A stretch of 64,000 bases of DNA from Vulcanisaeta distributa JCM 11217 (GCF_001316005.1 NZ_BBBJ01000007.1:62001-126000), one strand, 5' to 3'; counted from the first letter of the stretch, positions 1-10,847 are shown. The notes: a model not told the origin generated them from the letters alone. Numbers and translations: made by a program.

Positions 1-328
1 TTGTTCAGTATTTCCTTAAGCAGAGGGGGGGTATTATTGTGGAGACTAGGCCTACGCATTTCAATAGTCGGTTTGAGTTTGATGTTTATGGTACTAATGG
101 GCAGTTGACGATCGTTGGTGAGGCTAAGACTAGGGCTAGTCCTAACACTGTTAGGAGGGTTGTTGAGAAGATAGATAATGCTGTTAAGGCAATGCCCGAC
201 AAATTCCCTGGAAGGGTCATCAAGGTAATTTACTGCCTAAGGGCCATGCCGGGCGCGTCGAGGAGGCTAATAGGCTTGGTGTTTGGTTCCTTGAGTCTGG
301 TAGGGAGAGGAATTCACCGAGCATTTAA
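1..328 (+). CDS. C-terminal part of a PD-(D/E)XK-like protein (DUF3782 type), 5' end cut by window
   Basis: The frame is open from the first base, so the gene starts outside the window. The visible part has FEFDVYG followed by VGEAKTR, a D...ExK arrangement like the PD-(D/E)XK nuclease core, and resembles the C-terminal region of the gene at 3206-4109. The frame as written runs to 368, but near 255 it stops making sense. A one-base shift gives a tail (EANRLGVWFLESG...) that ends at a stop at 326-328, just touching the stop of the convergent kinase gene. I therefore read this as one gene with an indel near 255. Nuclease activity is inferred from the motif only. Confidence 0.55.
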
Positions 329-972
329 TGACTTGGCTTGGCGATATTTAATTCCTTTATTAACTTAATTAGGGATTGAATTGGAGTACCACTGCTCGCG
401 TCCACGCTAACCAGGTTGAGGGACTTAGCCAATGCATTATATATTACCCACTGCCTCGGTAGTGTCCTTGCGGTTGGTTCACGGCCTTTACGCTTAATTA
501 ATGTCTTGAGGTCGGCAATTATGAACACGTTCTTACAGTGTTTGATTGCCAATGCCAATGTTGCCCTCCCCCCCCACAAGGTCTTGAGGAAGCCTGGCTC
601 GGTGGTTACGCAGACCCACACCAGGAAGTCCAGGAGACCTCTCTCGCCAATCACGATCTCGTAAAAACTGGGCATTATGAACCTGAAGAACCAATTGGGT
701 AGCACTGATATGAATTCCAGGAACCACCAAAGGGGGGGCCTTAGGTTTTTCGGTATTGAAATTCCATAATAGGGATTATCAACACCCCTCATGCTTGGGA
801 ATAGCGCCAGGAACCTGGCCAGTAGTGACGCGGCCATGTGCGAGCCTCTGATCCAGGAAATCCTAACATGATCATTCCTCATTAAGTATTGAGCAAGTAA
901 TTGCGCTAATGTACTCTTCCCAGACCCATCAGGCCCGAAGAGGCATATCCTATCATGACCCATCAACAGCAC
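325..972 (-). CDS. P-loop kinase, thymidylate-kinase-like
   Basis: 215 residues. A Walker A motif GPDGSGKST lies at about residues 13-21, followed by a helix rich in Leu/Ala, as in thymidylate kinase and related nucleoside-phosphate kinases. The C-terminal half has a possible lid (KRKGREPTART). The protein is of usual length for the superfamily, but the typical DRY/DR(Y/H) substrate motif of dTMP kinase is not clear, so the substrate is open. Met-4 could be the true start. The gene is convergent with the nuclease-like gene ending at 328. It is intact, unlike many neighbours. Confidence 0.6.
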   Translation of the reverse strand: MLLMGHDRICLFGPDGSGKSTLAQLLAQYLMRNDHVRISWIRGSHMAASLLARFLALFPSMRGVDNPYYGISIPKNLRPPLWWFLEFISVLPNWFFRFIMPSFYEIVIGERGLLDFLVWVCVTTEPGFLKTLWGGRATLALAIKHCKNVFIIADLKTLIKRKGREPTARTLPRQWVIYNALAKSLNLVSVDASSGTPIQSLIKLIKELNIAKPSH

Positions 973-1704
973 CTAGACGAGTATGTATTTAACGTTTTCA
1001 CGACCCACCAACTCCCGTAGTACACTCAACACGTCAATTGATAATCTCTGTTCACTGATTAATATTAATGGTTGTTCATTTCTTATCCTCGCTAAAGCTC
1101 TCATCATATTCGCACGATAGATCATCCTAATTTCTTAAAGACTTTACTACTTGACATAATTGACACATACTTTATATCAAGGCTTTCCATACTTCTTAAA
1201 ACCTTAATAGGTACGTCAATGTGGTCGTGGCTTTACTTAATGTTTGTTACGTTATAATTAACAAGGTCAATTATTAGAAATGTAAGGATGATACCCTAGT
1301 TAAGTAGGTTAATCACCGTTGTTGTTAATATCTCTTCAATTCTATTGAGATTCCTTGTATTTGAGATATGAGATATACGGTATTATTGCTATTGTATTTG
1401 CGAATTTACTTGAAACTTTAATGACGCAATTGCCATGGTTCATATTATCTAAGGGAGGAATTTCTACAAGTTAAGGAATTTACCACTAAGGTAATAACCA
1501 ATTAGGTGAGGATCATTATAACGTGTTGGGACTAATTATATAGGAGAATAGTTTCATCAACGAGTTTCATAGTCTTATGGCACGGTCTTTTTGATAAATC
1601 GTTATATAGAGTATTGGCAGGTTTATTGGGCTTTCCTACGTCCTTCTCCCACGTAAATTCATGCGAAACCTGTTAATTAATTAATACGTAGATAGGGAAA
1701 GACA
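973..1704. other. intergenic spacer, no gene seen
   Basis: About 730 bases, visibly AT-rich, without a credible reading frame, tRNA-like fold or clear repeat. It separates the kinase gene from the coiled-coil gene. It may hold upstream promoter sequence of the kinase near 980-1010 (minus strand). I see nothing else I can support. Confidence 0.5.
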
Positions 1705-2436
1705 TTAGCATTGCTTTTGGTTGGGTTGATCTTGTTGTTCCTGCTTCTTCCTATTTGGTCCTATTATTCCGGCTATTAGGTGTCTTTCGGCTATCCATGT
1801 GAAGAATAGTAGTTTGTATACGTAGTCCAGGAGTTCCTCCCTGCCTGTTTCGCGGAATTCCTTAATCATGTGATCTGCAATCTCCCTTAGGGTCCTCACG
1901 TCATCCCACGTGTACTCCTCGTAGGGCTTAACCGTTATTAAGTACCTAAGCTTCTCCTCATCCTCCTTCGTATAGTACTTCGTCCTGGCTACGGGCACCA
2001 TGGATAGGTAACCCCCCCTCAATGCCGTGGCCTCAGACTGCGTAATCACGTTCTTAATTGCCAAGACATCAATTAATGAATTGCTGAAGCCGAGCATTGA
2101 TCGAGAGAGCTCATAAATATTAACCCTAATACCGCTGAGCTCATTCTCAATATTTGCAAGTTTCCTTTCTGCATTCTCAAGCCTACCCTCAAGGCTGCTA
2201 AGTCTCTCCTCAATATTGCCTATCCTCTTCTCGGTGCTCTCGAGTCTCCTCTCAACATTATCAAGCCTACTCCCAAGACTCTTCCTAACCTCCTCAATCC
2301 TATTTCCAAGTCCTTCCTCGACCTTATTGATCCTATCCTCAAGTTTATTCAGCCTATCCCATAGTAATGCCGTTAGTGGTCCAACCACCGCCGCCACACT
2401 GCCCAGCATGCTCAGTACTGTTAGTATGTCAACCAT
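1705..2436 (-). CDS. membrane-anchored coiled-coil protein, unknown function
   Basis: 243 residues. A hydrophobic segment near residues 4-25 is followed by a long heptad coiled coil (about 28-105) built from near-repeats such as IEERLSSLEGRLENAE, then a helical C-terminal domain with KYYTKEDEEKL and a Trp-rich end. The layout resembles crenarchaeal coiled-coil proteins found near DUF3782 genes, and a DUF3782-like gene does lie downstream at 3206-4109. No catalytic motif is visible in the C-terminal half. The internal repeats make the plus strand look coding too, but that antisense frame is low-complexity Ser/Leu and is rejected. Confidence 0.6.
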   Translation of the reverse strand: MVDILTVLSMLGSVAAVVGPLTALLWDRLNKLEDRINKVEEGLGNRIEEVRKSLGSRLDNVERRLESTEKRIGNIEERLSSLEGRLENAERKLANIENELSGIRVNIYELSRSMLGFSNSLIDVLAIKNVITQSEATALRGGYLSMVPVARTKYYTKEDEEKLRYLITVKPYEEYTWDDVRTLREIADHMIKEFRETGREELLDYVYKLLFFTWIAERHLIAGIIGPNRKKQEQQDQPNQKQC

Positions 2437-2688
2437 TAATTACCAATAACCTAATCAACAGGCTAATTAATAAACCTTATCATGCACCATGCCAGGTTTG
2501 GGGGGGTTAATTCTTCATGAGACTGCCATGTAATTATCCCCCTTTGATATTGTGACTTACCTAAGTGCTGATTTCGTGGTCGCTTACTGATTGAGTTAGC
2601 ACTTTAGGTGGTGTATCGGGGGGGTAATTGAATGGAGGCCACTAGGGATTAATGCATTTTTAGTGATGATTTGATTTTGATTGTTTTG

Positions 2689-3012
2689 TTATTGTTGCTG
2701 CTGGGCCTTCTGTTGCTCCTGCTTTGTTTCCTCCTCAAGCTTCTTAAGCTCGGCCTCAATCTCCTTCTCAATCTCCTCAATGGGCTTTGGTGGTGGTGTT
2801 GTGGCTAGTGCGTAGCCTACCCAGGCGAGTATTCCGAAGACCACGATTATTATTAGCGTATCGGTTATTTGAAGCACCAGCGTTGTGTAGGGTGTGAAGA
2901 AAGTCAGGTATATGTAGGCCAGTATAATCACTATTGATATCACAAGCAACCCAATGCCAACTGCCTTATCCCTATTCATTAAATTCCACATGAAGAAGCA
3001 ATTAATAAGCAT
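2689..3012 (-). CDS. small two-segment membrane protein with charged tail
   Basis: 107 residues. Two hydrophobic segments (about residues 18-37 and 45-67) are followed by Pro-rich TTPPPKP and an acidic/basic helical tail ending in Gln repeats (EIEKEIEAELKK..., QQQQ). The ATG at 3012 is supported by a TATA-like TTAAAAGTT on the minus strand at about 3033-3041, which gives a leaderless spacing; Met-12 at 2979 is the alternative. The tail probably forms a cytoplasmic helix or coiled coil. No family is recognised. Confidence 0.55.
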   Translation of the reverse strand: MLINCFFMWNLMNRDKAVGIGLLVISIVIILAYIYLTFFTPYTTLVLQITDTLIIIVVFGILAWVGYALATTPPPKPIEEIEKEIEAELKKLEEETKQEQQKAQQQQ

Positions 3013-3205
3013 TACTTTTTCAACCCATCGAAACTTTTAACGCATTAACAATAAGTACCGCCATTAAATAAATAATTATCATAAAATACCGAATAACTCA
3101 TTGATCATTCTCCAATCACCATCATAATAACCAACGAAAATGATTAAGGGCACGGCCTATTAATCATGATAATCAATGTACTCAGGGAAAAGAGGGGGGG
3201 CGTTC

Positions 3206-4109
3206 TTACATAACGTCAGTATAAACCTCAATGCCCAACTCCCTGGCGAGTTCCGCAGCCTTATCATCGACGTACGGCGAGATGATCACGAGCCTACTTA
3301 ACGCCATTAACCCTCTCATAAAGCCTACCAACCCTCCAGAACTCCGCAACATCACCCCCCCTGGAAATACTTGACTTAACCTCAACAAGTATGTGCGTAC
3401 CATCCCTCACAACGATGTCAACATCGACAACCGCTGGATGCCCATAAACCTCACCGCTGGTGTCGTTATACGTCCACTTCTCAACCCTAGCCGTGCCGAG
3501 TATCTTCTCGACAACGCCCTTCATACCTTCCCTAAAAGCCTCCTCAGAAATAACACCCCCCCACCTAGCGCCCAATGCATCCAACTTCCTATTAAAGGCC
3601 ATTATTGACTTATTGAAGTCCTCCCTCAAATTCCTCAACTCAGTCTCAATAGCCTCAAACCTCTTATACGCCTCCTCCCACCTCCTATTATTCTCCTCCC
3701 ACCTTCTCTCATTTTCCTGCCACCTCCTCTCCTGCTCCTCCCTAAACGCCCTAAACTCCTGCCATAATTTCTCCTGATTCTCAGATAATCTCCTTATTTC
3801 CTGCCAGATCCTGCTGTTCTCCTGCCACAACTTATTATTCTCCTCCCATAGTTTGTTTATGTCGGTTCTAATGGCATCCTGACCCTCCCTCAACGCCTTT
3901 ACCTCCTGCCACAGCTTATTATTCTCCTCCCAAAGCCTCTCCTGACCCTCAGCAAGCCTCTGAACAGTCCTAGCCAACTCACCAACCGCATTAACCAACT
4001 GCCTAATCGAAGACTGAACATCAGTAATACCAAGTAGGCCCATCACAGCAAGCCTAAACTCCTCATCCTCCTTAAGCAGCTTAAGCAGTTCGTCTTTAAT
4101 ACTCATCAT
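3206..4109 (-). CDS. DUF3782-type coiled-coil protein with PD-(D/E)XK-like domain, frameshifted
   Basis: The first ~165 residues form a coiled coil with Trp-containing repeats (LWEENNKLWQE, RRWEENNRRWEE). The C-terminal domain has VVDVDIVVRDG...ILVEVKSS, the D...ExK signature of PD-(D/E)XK nuclease folds, as in crenarchaeal DUF3782 proteins. The frame is lost near 3294-3300. The missing end (SRLVIISPYVDDKAAELARELGIEVYTDVM-like tail) is encoded one frame over and ends at 3206, so I treat the two pieces as one gene of about 300 residues. The tail shares its pattern (fold end plus ELGIEV) with other family members. Catalysis is not shown. Confidence 0.65.
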
Positions 4110-4547
4110 TAAATTACTTTAATAAATAAATATAAACTTACCGCAAAAACAGTACCCTTAATGAGGTATCACGTCCGTGGTTATTAATCTAGGTTGAGAC
4201 CAATAATTGGTGATTAACCATGTAAGGTCTATCAAACCCGTGCATGGTTAAATGGGAGAATTAAGGAATTAAGGAAAACGTTGCCCAATTAACTAGAGTT
4301 AAGTAGCTATGCTTGAAATAAGCGTCTACATGCACGATCATAATGATAAGATGCGCTTAATCAAGGCTAGGTTGGCATTTAGAGTCTAGGGATGCTGAGT
4401 GATTGTTTAATGAGGCGAGGATTATCGAGAATTAAGCGATTAGGACATAGATGTGATGCATGGGGGGGCAATAATTATGATGAATCGCTTTATTTAGTGT
4501 AAGACTTACTGTGTTTATGGCCATGCTGATTCTTCCTACTCATCTAT
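4110..4547. other. intergenic spacer with no supported feature
   Basis: About 440 bases between two minus-strand genes. It includes one G7 run at about 4463 outside any gene, which shows that these runs are not confined to coding sequence. No tRNA, repeat or small frame with coding character was seen. Confidence 0.45.
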
Positions 4548-5138
4548 TCATATTATTGTTGATATTGCCCAAAATATTACTAGGGCTATTAATGTGGGTA
4601 TTAATGCCTTGGTAATGCTTGTTCCGTAAACCCTGGCGAATATGTAGGCTAGGAATAATGAGCCCATTACTACGAAAGCCAAACCAACCGCCAATATCAC
4701 TGGCTCGCTTAATACACTGTGATGCATTGCCACAGCGTTAATCGAGTATTCAAGGAGAGGCGTCGCCACTGTGACGGCCATCTGAACCACACTAACGTAG
4801 AAGTAATTCCCACTGAGTAGCCAAGTGTCCATGAAGCCCGCATTAATCCTAAAGGCCCTCAACAACGCCATGAGTATCGCGGCCTCTATCAACCAACCAA
4901 TAACCAAACCCACCAAAGTCGTTATTGGCATTATTACCTTCATAAACGAAATAAAGCCTGAGATGTCGCCCTGGCTTATTGACACGCCCTCACTACCTAG
5001 TTGTGTCTCGATTTGGTGAATGAGTATTGGCGTTATTGCCGGTATGAGGATGTAGGTTACGTATAGGTAAGTGGTTATGACTGCCATAATGAAGCCGATG
5101 ATCCCCCCCGTAATTCTCAGCAGGGCCTTAGTATCCAT
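4548..5138 (-). CDS. integral membrane protein, possibly Yip1-like
   Basis: 196 residues with about five hydrophobic segments (approximately 9-35, 70-95, 110-130, 145-170, 175-195) and short loops. The spacing and the Gly/aliphatic-rich helices recall Yip1-domain proteins of archaea, but I see no diagnostic motif, so this is weak. It ends about 40 bases from the start of the ABC system that follows (5182-8897) and may be independent of it. The frame appears intact; the C-terminal helix runs almost to the end. Confidence 0.5.
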   Translation of the reverse strand: MDTKALLRITGGIIGFIMAVITTYLYVTYILIPAITPILIHQIETQLGSEGVSISQGDISGFISFMKVIMPITTLVGLVIGWLIEAAILMALLRAFRINAGFMDTWLLSGNYFYVSVVQMAVTVATPLLEYSINAVAMHHSVLSEPVILAVGLAFVVMGSLFLAYIFARVYGTSITKALIPTLIALVIFWAISTII

Positions 5139-5181
5139 TGGTAATACACCTAATAATCAATTATTAATACATTGCTGCTTA

Positions 5182-5909
5182 CTAGACAGCGGTTAACTCC
5201 CTAATTAATTGCTCAAGGCTCTCACGTACCTGCGGTACCTCGTAAGTCCTCGTTATCACGCCATCGCTTATCCTAGAAACCCTATGGCAATTACTTATTA
5301 GCTCGAGGTTGTGAGTAACCATGACTATCGTCATACCAAGCTCCTTGTTCAGTCTCCTGAATATCTCCATGATAACCATGGCCGTCTTACTGTCCAGGTT
5401 GCCCGTGGCTCATCAGCCAGTAGGAGCCTTGGCCTGGTCACTATTGCCCTCGCGATGGCAACCCTCTGCTGCTCACCACCGCTAAGCTCATTAGGCCTCC
5501 TCCTGGCCTTATCCCTAAGGCCAACCATCTCAAGGGCCTCAAGGGCCATCCTCCTCCTCTGGCTTGGGTCAACACCCCCCCTGGCTATTAGCGGTAACTC
5601 AACGTTCTCAAGCACGGTCATCCTAGGTATTAAGTAATATAGTTGAAATACGAAGCCCACAAACTCATTCCTATACCTATCAAGCTCCGCATTACTAAGC
5701 CTATGCAGTTCATAGGGCCCAACCCTAAGGTAACCCCCCCTACTAACCCTATCCAAACCACCAATTAGGCTGAGCAGTGTCGTCTTACCACTGCCGCTGG
5801 GCCCGACAATGCACCTAAACTCACCCTCACTAATCTCCAGGTTCACACCACGGAGCGCCGGATAATCACCGTAATACTTCCACACATCCCTGGCCTCAAT
5901 AAACGACAC
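5182..5909 (-). CDS. ABC transporter ATPase, MacB/LolD-like, frameshifted
   Basis: About 240 residues when repaired. Walker A GPSGSGKTTL (about residue 36), Q-loop FVFQLYYLIPRMTVLENV, signature LSGGEQQRVAIARAI and Walker B LLLADEP are all in order, as in the LolD/MacB group that works with FtsX/MacB-fold permeases. The frame breaks near 5405: restoring one C after GAGCC gives DEPTGNLDSK and leads into the second piece (EIFRRLNKELGMTIVMVTHN), which ends at 5182 with the H-loop intact. The permease (7661-8897) and a surface protein (6033-7664) are divergently transcribed from the same spacer. Confidence 0.85.
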
Positions 5910-6002
5910 ACGGGTTATTACGGCACCTCTTTAAAATACATACTCACCAAGAATTCATATATTGGAGACTGTAGTGATGACACCGCTGTAAAGAGAGTAT
6001 GG

Positions 6003-6010
6003 TTTATAAG
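6003..6010 (+). promoter_or_regulatory. TATA-like box of the surface-protein gene
   Basis: TTTATAAG lies 23-30 bases upstream of the ATG at 6033. Crenarchaeal TATA boxes centre about 26 bases before transcription start, so the message would be leaderless or nearly so. This is what made me prefer ATG 6033 over the GTG at 6018. Confidence 0.5.
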
Positions 6011-6032
6011 GGTATTCGTGGCCTTAAGCCCG

Positions 6033-7664
6033 ATGTCGAAAATGATAACTAATAAATACGCATTAATAATAACCACGGCATTACTCACACTGCTGGCCTT
6101 AATACCCCTGGCACAGGCACAGCAATACTCGAACACTGCACCGCCATTCTCAATAGTCGGCATATCCTCGACACCATCACCAACCATTACCGGCATCTCC
6201 AAGGTATCAATAACCCTAATATACACAGGCGGCTACTACCTATACAACACGGAGTTCTCCCTAACACCCTGCAGCGGCGTCGTGGTTTCCCAAAACCCTG
6301 TATTCATTGGTTGGTTAAACCCTGGGCAGGAGGTCACGGTCACGTACCTAATAAACTCAACACTACCCATTAACTGCCAGTCAACGTTAACCATAAGCTG
6401 GGGCGCCGAGTACGAGACATCGCCGAGGGCCCAGGTAACCACGTACATTGAGGTGGCGGGTTCAGGCTCAATGAACATAAACTTCCCACTGGTTATTTAC
6501 GGCTCTCCAATAATCACGGCACGCACTAATGCGCAGTACCTGGTTAGTAACCTAGTTAATCCGGTGGAGCTCGTGATAAATAATAATGGTAGTGGGCCCA
6601 TTTACGACTTGCAGGTCAACGTAGCGATTGAAGGCGCCACATTAGCGGCAGGCTCCAGTGTCTTAGTAATCGGCACATTGAATCCAGGGAGTAACTACAC
6701 CGCGACGCTTTATATACTACCGACTGGTAGCGGCCCCCGTAACAATGACCATAAGCTACTCAGGGCTTGATCAAAGCGGTAATGCTGTCAGTGGAAGTAT
6801 TTCAATAAGCATGAGCGTTACCACGGTGTCCTCAAGCCAAGTCATTGTTTATCCAGTCAATTCATCATTGAGAATCGGCTCGGGTGAGTTGACTATTGGC
6901 ATTAGGAACGTTAATCCTGTACCCATCTATAACGTGACTCTAGTCATAGCATCAACCCAGGGATTAAGCCTAACGGGCAATACTACGTATGATATTGCCG
7001 AGATACTGCCTGGATCCACCGATTATGTCTATGTACCCATCGCCGTGCCAATAACCTCATCCTCAGCATCCATAACATACTCACTGACTTACCAATACAC
7101 CGGTGGGTATCCCGGCGGTGTCCAGGGTTCCATAACCCTCTCGGTGCTTAACGAACCATCAATACTAGTCACCGGTTATCAAGTGGCGCCAACCCCCCCA
7201 TTAACAATCGGCGAGACCGGCTCCGTATCGCTGAACTTCGTCAACACAGGCCCAGTGCCGGCATACAACTTAAACATAACCGCAATACCGGGCCCCCCGG
7301 CATTAAGATGATTAGTCAGTCAAGCACCTACATGGGCACGCTGAACTCCCAGCAATTAAGTGCCGTGGCCTTCAGCTTCAGCGTCACTAGAGCCATGAAC
7401 ACATCGATAACCTTCCAAATACAGTACACAGACCAATTCGGGCAGCAACACGTGCAGTACTACACGGTGCCGATAACCGTGATTAGAAACGCCACATTAT
7501 TCGCACAGTACGCCTCCCAATACGGTCAACAAGGCACTAATTACTATAGATTCCATAGAGTTAATTACCTCACCTACGTAATAATTACGTTTGCTGTAAT
7601 TGCAGTAATCATAATAATCATAGTAGTGTTACTCCTGCGTAGGAGACATGGTGGCTCCTCATGA
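6033..7664 (+). CDS. secreted/anchored surface protein with CARDB-like repeats (ABC partner), frameshifted
   Basis: About 540 residues. An N-terminal signal sequence (ALLTLLALIPLAQAQQ) precedes several beta-rich repeats with the pattern VNPVPIYNVTL / NTGPVPAYNLNI, typical of CARDB/COG1361 domains that sit outside archaeal cells. A C-terminal membrane helix (about 7565-7640) is followed by RRRHGG. Two indels split it: near 6734-6738, where a C5 run should be C4 (restores GPVTMTISYSG), and near 7293-7298, where a C6 run should be C7 (restores GPPGIKMISQS). The stop overlaps the permease start by 4 bases (ATGA), so the two are translationally coupled. Confidence 0.75.
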
Positions 7665-8897
7665 GGATTAGCGATTACTTTAAACTCGCGTGGAGCGCGG
7701 CATGGGAGCGTAGGGGGGGTAGGACTATAGGCGCCATTGTAGGCATAATAATAGCCATAGTGGCCCTTGGCCTAGCCGTGGGCATGGGGGGGCAGGGCTA
7801 TAAGGTGTTGACCACGAGCTTCTTCGAGAGGGTCTTTGGAACGAATACCGTGTTCCTATTCCCAGGGCAGAACTCCCAGCTAACGCTTACTGATGTTTAT
7901 GAGGTCATGGACATACCGCACGTGACCAATGCCATACCAATACTCTCCACGGTGGCTAGGGTGGATATTAATGGGCATGAGGTGACGGCCACGGTAATAG
8001 GGGGGCCACGGAGCAGGAGATAATGCAGCTCTACGGAGTGACCTCGCTGAGCAATGCCATACTGGCTGGCGCACCGGTACTATCACCTGGCCTAGCCCTG
8101 GTTGGTTACGACATTGCCTTCACAAGCACTGGCCAGCAGATTGCCTATCCTGGGCAGGTCATGGTGATAACAACACCAAGCGGCTCCGAGTTAACCTACA
8201 CAATTGGCGCCATAATGCAGCAGAGCGGTATTGGGATCATTGGCTTAAACCCAAACAATGCCATATTCATTGATGAGAACACATTCCTGTCGCAATTCGA
8301 CCCATCCGGCACGGTTGATGGAATAATCGTTTACGTGGACTCACCAAACAACATAAACTACGTCACTAACGAGTTAAAGGCCCTATTCCCAATGGACCAG
8401 GTACTAAACCTATCAACACTACTATCGAGTATTAACCAGTTCTTCACGGTGCTCGAGCTCTTCCTAGCCTTCATAGCCGGCATAAGCTTCATAATAATTG
8501 GCATTTGGATGTTCGACACAATGATGTTCAATGTGATCCAGAGGACTAGGGAGTTCGGGATAATGAGGGCTGTGGGCTTCAGTGGCAGGTCAATACCTCT
8601 GCTCCTCATTATCGAGCCGCGATAATAGCCATAATAGGCTCCGTGATAGGCACGGCACTGCTCATGGCCATAGTCAGCGCCTTCCCAAGCCCATCATCAT
8701 TCATGAGACCAACCTTTGGACCAGGTAGGGTAGCCAGGGCCGCAGCCGCATCATCAATAATGTTACCCATAGTACTCACACCACTTGACTTCGCCGCAAT
8801 ATTCATACTGCCCATAGCAATAAACGTGATAGCCGCGTTAATACCGGCGATAAGAGCCATGAGAATACCGCCAGCTCAAACCCTCCGCTATGAATGA
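7661..8897 (+). CDS. FtsX/MacB-type ABC permease, frameshifted
   Basis: About 413 residues. An N-terminal membrane helix (TIGAIVGIIIAIVALGLAVGMG), an extracellular MacB-like core domain and three C-terminal helices with EFGIMRAVGFSGRSI and the closing LIPAIRAMRIPPAQTLRYE are characteristic of FtsX/MacB permeases. Two single-base losses break it: the G6 run at 8000-8005 should be G7 (restores IGGATEQEIMQLYG), and near 8620 one G is missing (restores IIEAAIIAIIG). It partners the ATPase at 5182-5909 and the surface protein just upstream. Confidence 0.85.
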
Positions 8898-8926
8898 GAC
8901 CGGTTGCTTACCAAGTCTAAAGCATG

Positions 8927-10028
8927 TCATAATTTAAGTACAGCCCTCCTAAGTATTGGGTCCGCAATTACGTACTCCTCATCGACTCTCTCCACAATGC
9001 CGTGATCCATCAACTCCCTGAGTAGTATGTAGAGTGACTTATCATTGATTGACTTACCCTCCGCAGCCTCAAGAGTCGCCTTCAACTCCTTCCAACTCCT
9101 TTTAACGAATAATTCCTTAAGTAATACTCTATACCTGGGACTCCTATTGGCTAGGAAGTTCCTGAGTTCATTAAGTGCCAGTGCCGTTGCTGACTCGAGG
9201 ACTTCCTCGATGGATTGCTTACCCTCAATCACGTATTGGTGACCTATGTACGTCAACCAACCAATGACGCCATCAAGCTCATTCACAATACGCACGAGGA
9301 ATTCATCAGCGGGCCTAATCCCATACTGCTCAAAGCCCCCCCTTCTCAGGAAGTCCAGGGACTCATCGGGGGGGCTGAGCCTCCTGGTGCTCACGAAGTG
9401 TATGTACCTGCCGAATAGCGGGGCCTCAGGATCATTAATCCTGAGGAACCTATACAATACCCCCCCAACCTCCGATCCCGACAGCAGGAATTTCACATAC
9501 CTCAAATTATCGTATGCATACGCAAGTAACATGTTAAAGTCCACCCAAGTCACCTTACTCAGTTCCTGGGACTCATCAACAGCGATCACCACGGCCCTAC
9601 CCAATTCAGTGCCTAGGTCATTAAGGGCATCGAGCAACTCACCAATACTTAGCCTACGGGATTCACCTAACCTAATCTCCACATGTATCGGCGATACCCC
9701 CAACCCTAATCCACCTAACCCTGGATATGGCGTCCCTAACCCTGTTAATTATTGACTTATTCCTGGCCAGGAAGTCCTCAAGCCCACGCCTAATCAACTC
9801 AATAAGATCGATCTGCCTAGGTCTTCCTGCAAACCTAACGTCGAGGTATACGTATGGGTAACCAACCTCATTAAGCGCAACCCTCATCAACGAGGTCTTA
9901 CCAGTCCTCCTCAAGCCCCTGACGACTATTACCTTATCATTAATAATGCCGTTAATCAAATCCCTTAATTCAGTCTCGAAGTCGTATAAATCCTCCCTCC
10001 TACTCTTAGGCTCAAGATCAAATAGCAT
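8927..10028 (-). CDS. archaeal P-loop ATPase (ATPase_2 / PF01637-like), frameshifted
   Basis: About 365 residues. Walker A-like GLRRTGKTSLM near residue 40, Walker B region VVIAVDESQEL, a sensor-type SGSEVG and a C-terminal winged-helix region match the family of ATPases expanded in Archaea. The frame changes near 9700 between RVRWIRVGG and VSPIHVEIRLGESRRL. The second piece would start at an internal GTG only because of the break. The family is often linked to mobile or defence-like loci, but nothing mobile is visible here. The role is unknown. Confidence 0.75.
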
Positions 10029-10370
10029 ATACCAGTTACTTACCCTATAGGTAAGCTTATTAACTTAGCGTAAAGTAATCAGCATGCATTTATGGCAATT
10101 TCAACACCAACTATATGTGAGACCGTAAAAGCGTTATTGAGACGCTTAATCATGGGTATATTTTAAGGGGGGGATCGAACTCGGCATACCTAATGAGACA
10201 AACTAAGATTAAGCCCTGAGACGTCCTTAAGCTTCAGGTATAACCTACACTTCTGGGATTTACGAAAGGAGTTAAGTAATGGGTCTTAATCATGAATTAG
10301 CGCATGTGAAGAAATACATTTTGAGGAAATGAATAAGGTAATCTTGCTGTGATTGGGCATTACATTATAA
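10029..10370. other. intergenic spacer with no supported feature
   Basis: About 340 bases between the ATPase and a small membrane-protein gene. It contains a G7 run near 10157 followed by ATCGAACTCGG, which briefly looks like a tRNA T-arm but has no matching cloverleaf around it. No coding frame is supported. Confidence 0.45.
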
Positions 10371-10847
10371 TCACTTCCTTGGCTTCAGTACCGCACCTAG
10401 TATCGCCAGTACCACGCCTATTATACCAATCACCAAGGCGAACAATATGAGCATGCCGCCAATTAGTAATGATGAGGTTATTGAGACACCAACAATACTA
10501 TACTTAACCGTGACTGGTATTGAGTAATTATTCACTAGGTATAGGGTGCCCGTGCCTGAGAGCACGGTGTAAGCCACTACGTAATGCCCACTGGTGTACA
10601 TGGTCTTAAGCACGCCAGGCATGCTTGTAAAAGTCTCAAGGGGGGGCTGATTAATCGAGTCCGTATAAACCACAGTCAACACCTCACCAGGGCTTGCAGT
10701 GCCTACAGTGACATTACCACCAGGGCTTAGCGTAACAGTCATCATCGTAGGCATCACTAGCCTAGAGACAACATAAGTACCAACAACATACATCACAACA
10801 GCCAACACAATTAAAACCACACCGGCTATCAACAAGCCCTTCCTCAT
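10371..10847 (-). CDS. membrane protein with two terminal helices and an external domain
   Basis: 158 residues. A first hydrophobic helix (about residues 5-32) and a second pair-like segment (about 122-153) flank a beta-rich region with PGGNVTVGTASPGE and VNNYSIPVTVKYS. This topology puts the middle domain outside the cell. The end LKPRK is cytoplasmic-looking. It follows cysS on the same strand, separated by a 130-base spacer that carries a strong inverted repeat. No family is recognised. Confidence 0.55.
   Translation of the reverse strand: MRKGLLIAGVVLIVLAVVMYVVGTYVVSRLVMPTMMTVTLSPGGNVTVGTASPGEVLTVVYTDSINQPPLETFTSMPGVLKTMYTSGHYVVAYTVLSGTGTLYLVNNYSIPVTVKYSIVGVSITSSLLIGGMLILFALVIGIIGVVLAILGAVLKPRK

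Noticed and set aside
2216-2449. Plus-strand frame over the coiled-coil gene
   Set aside because: Low-complexity Ser/Leu frame mirroring the heptad repeats of the minus-strand gene; it has no independent signal.
10140-10230. tRNA-like T-arm (ATCGAACTCGG) after a G7 run
   Set aside because: No matching acceptor, D or anticodon arms can be paired around it.
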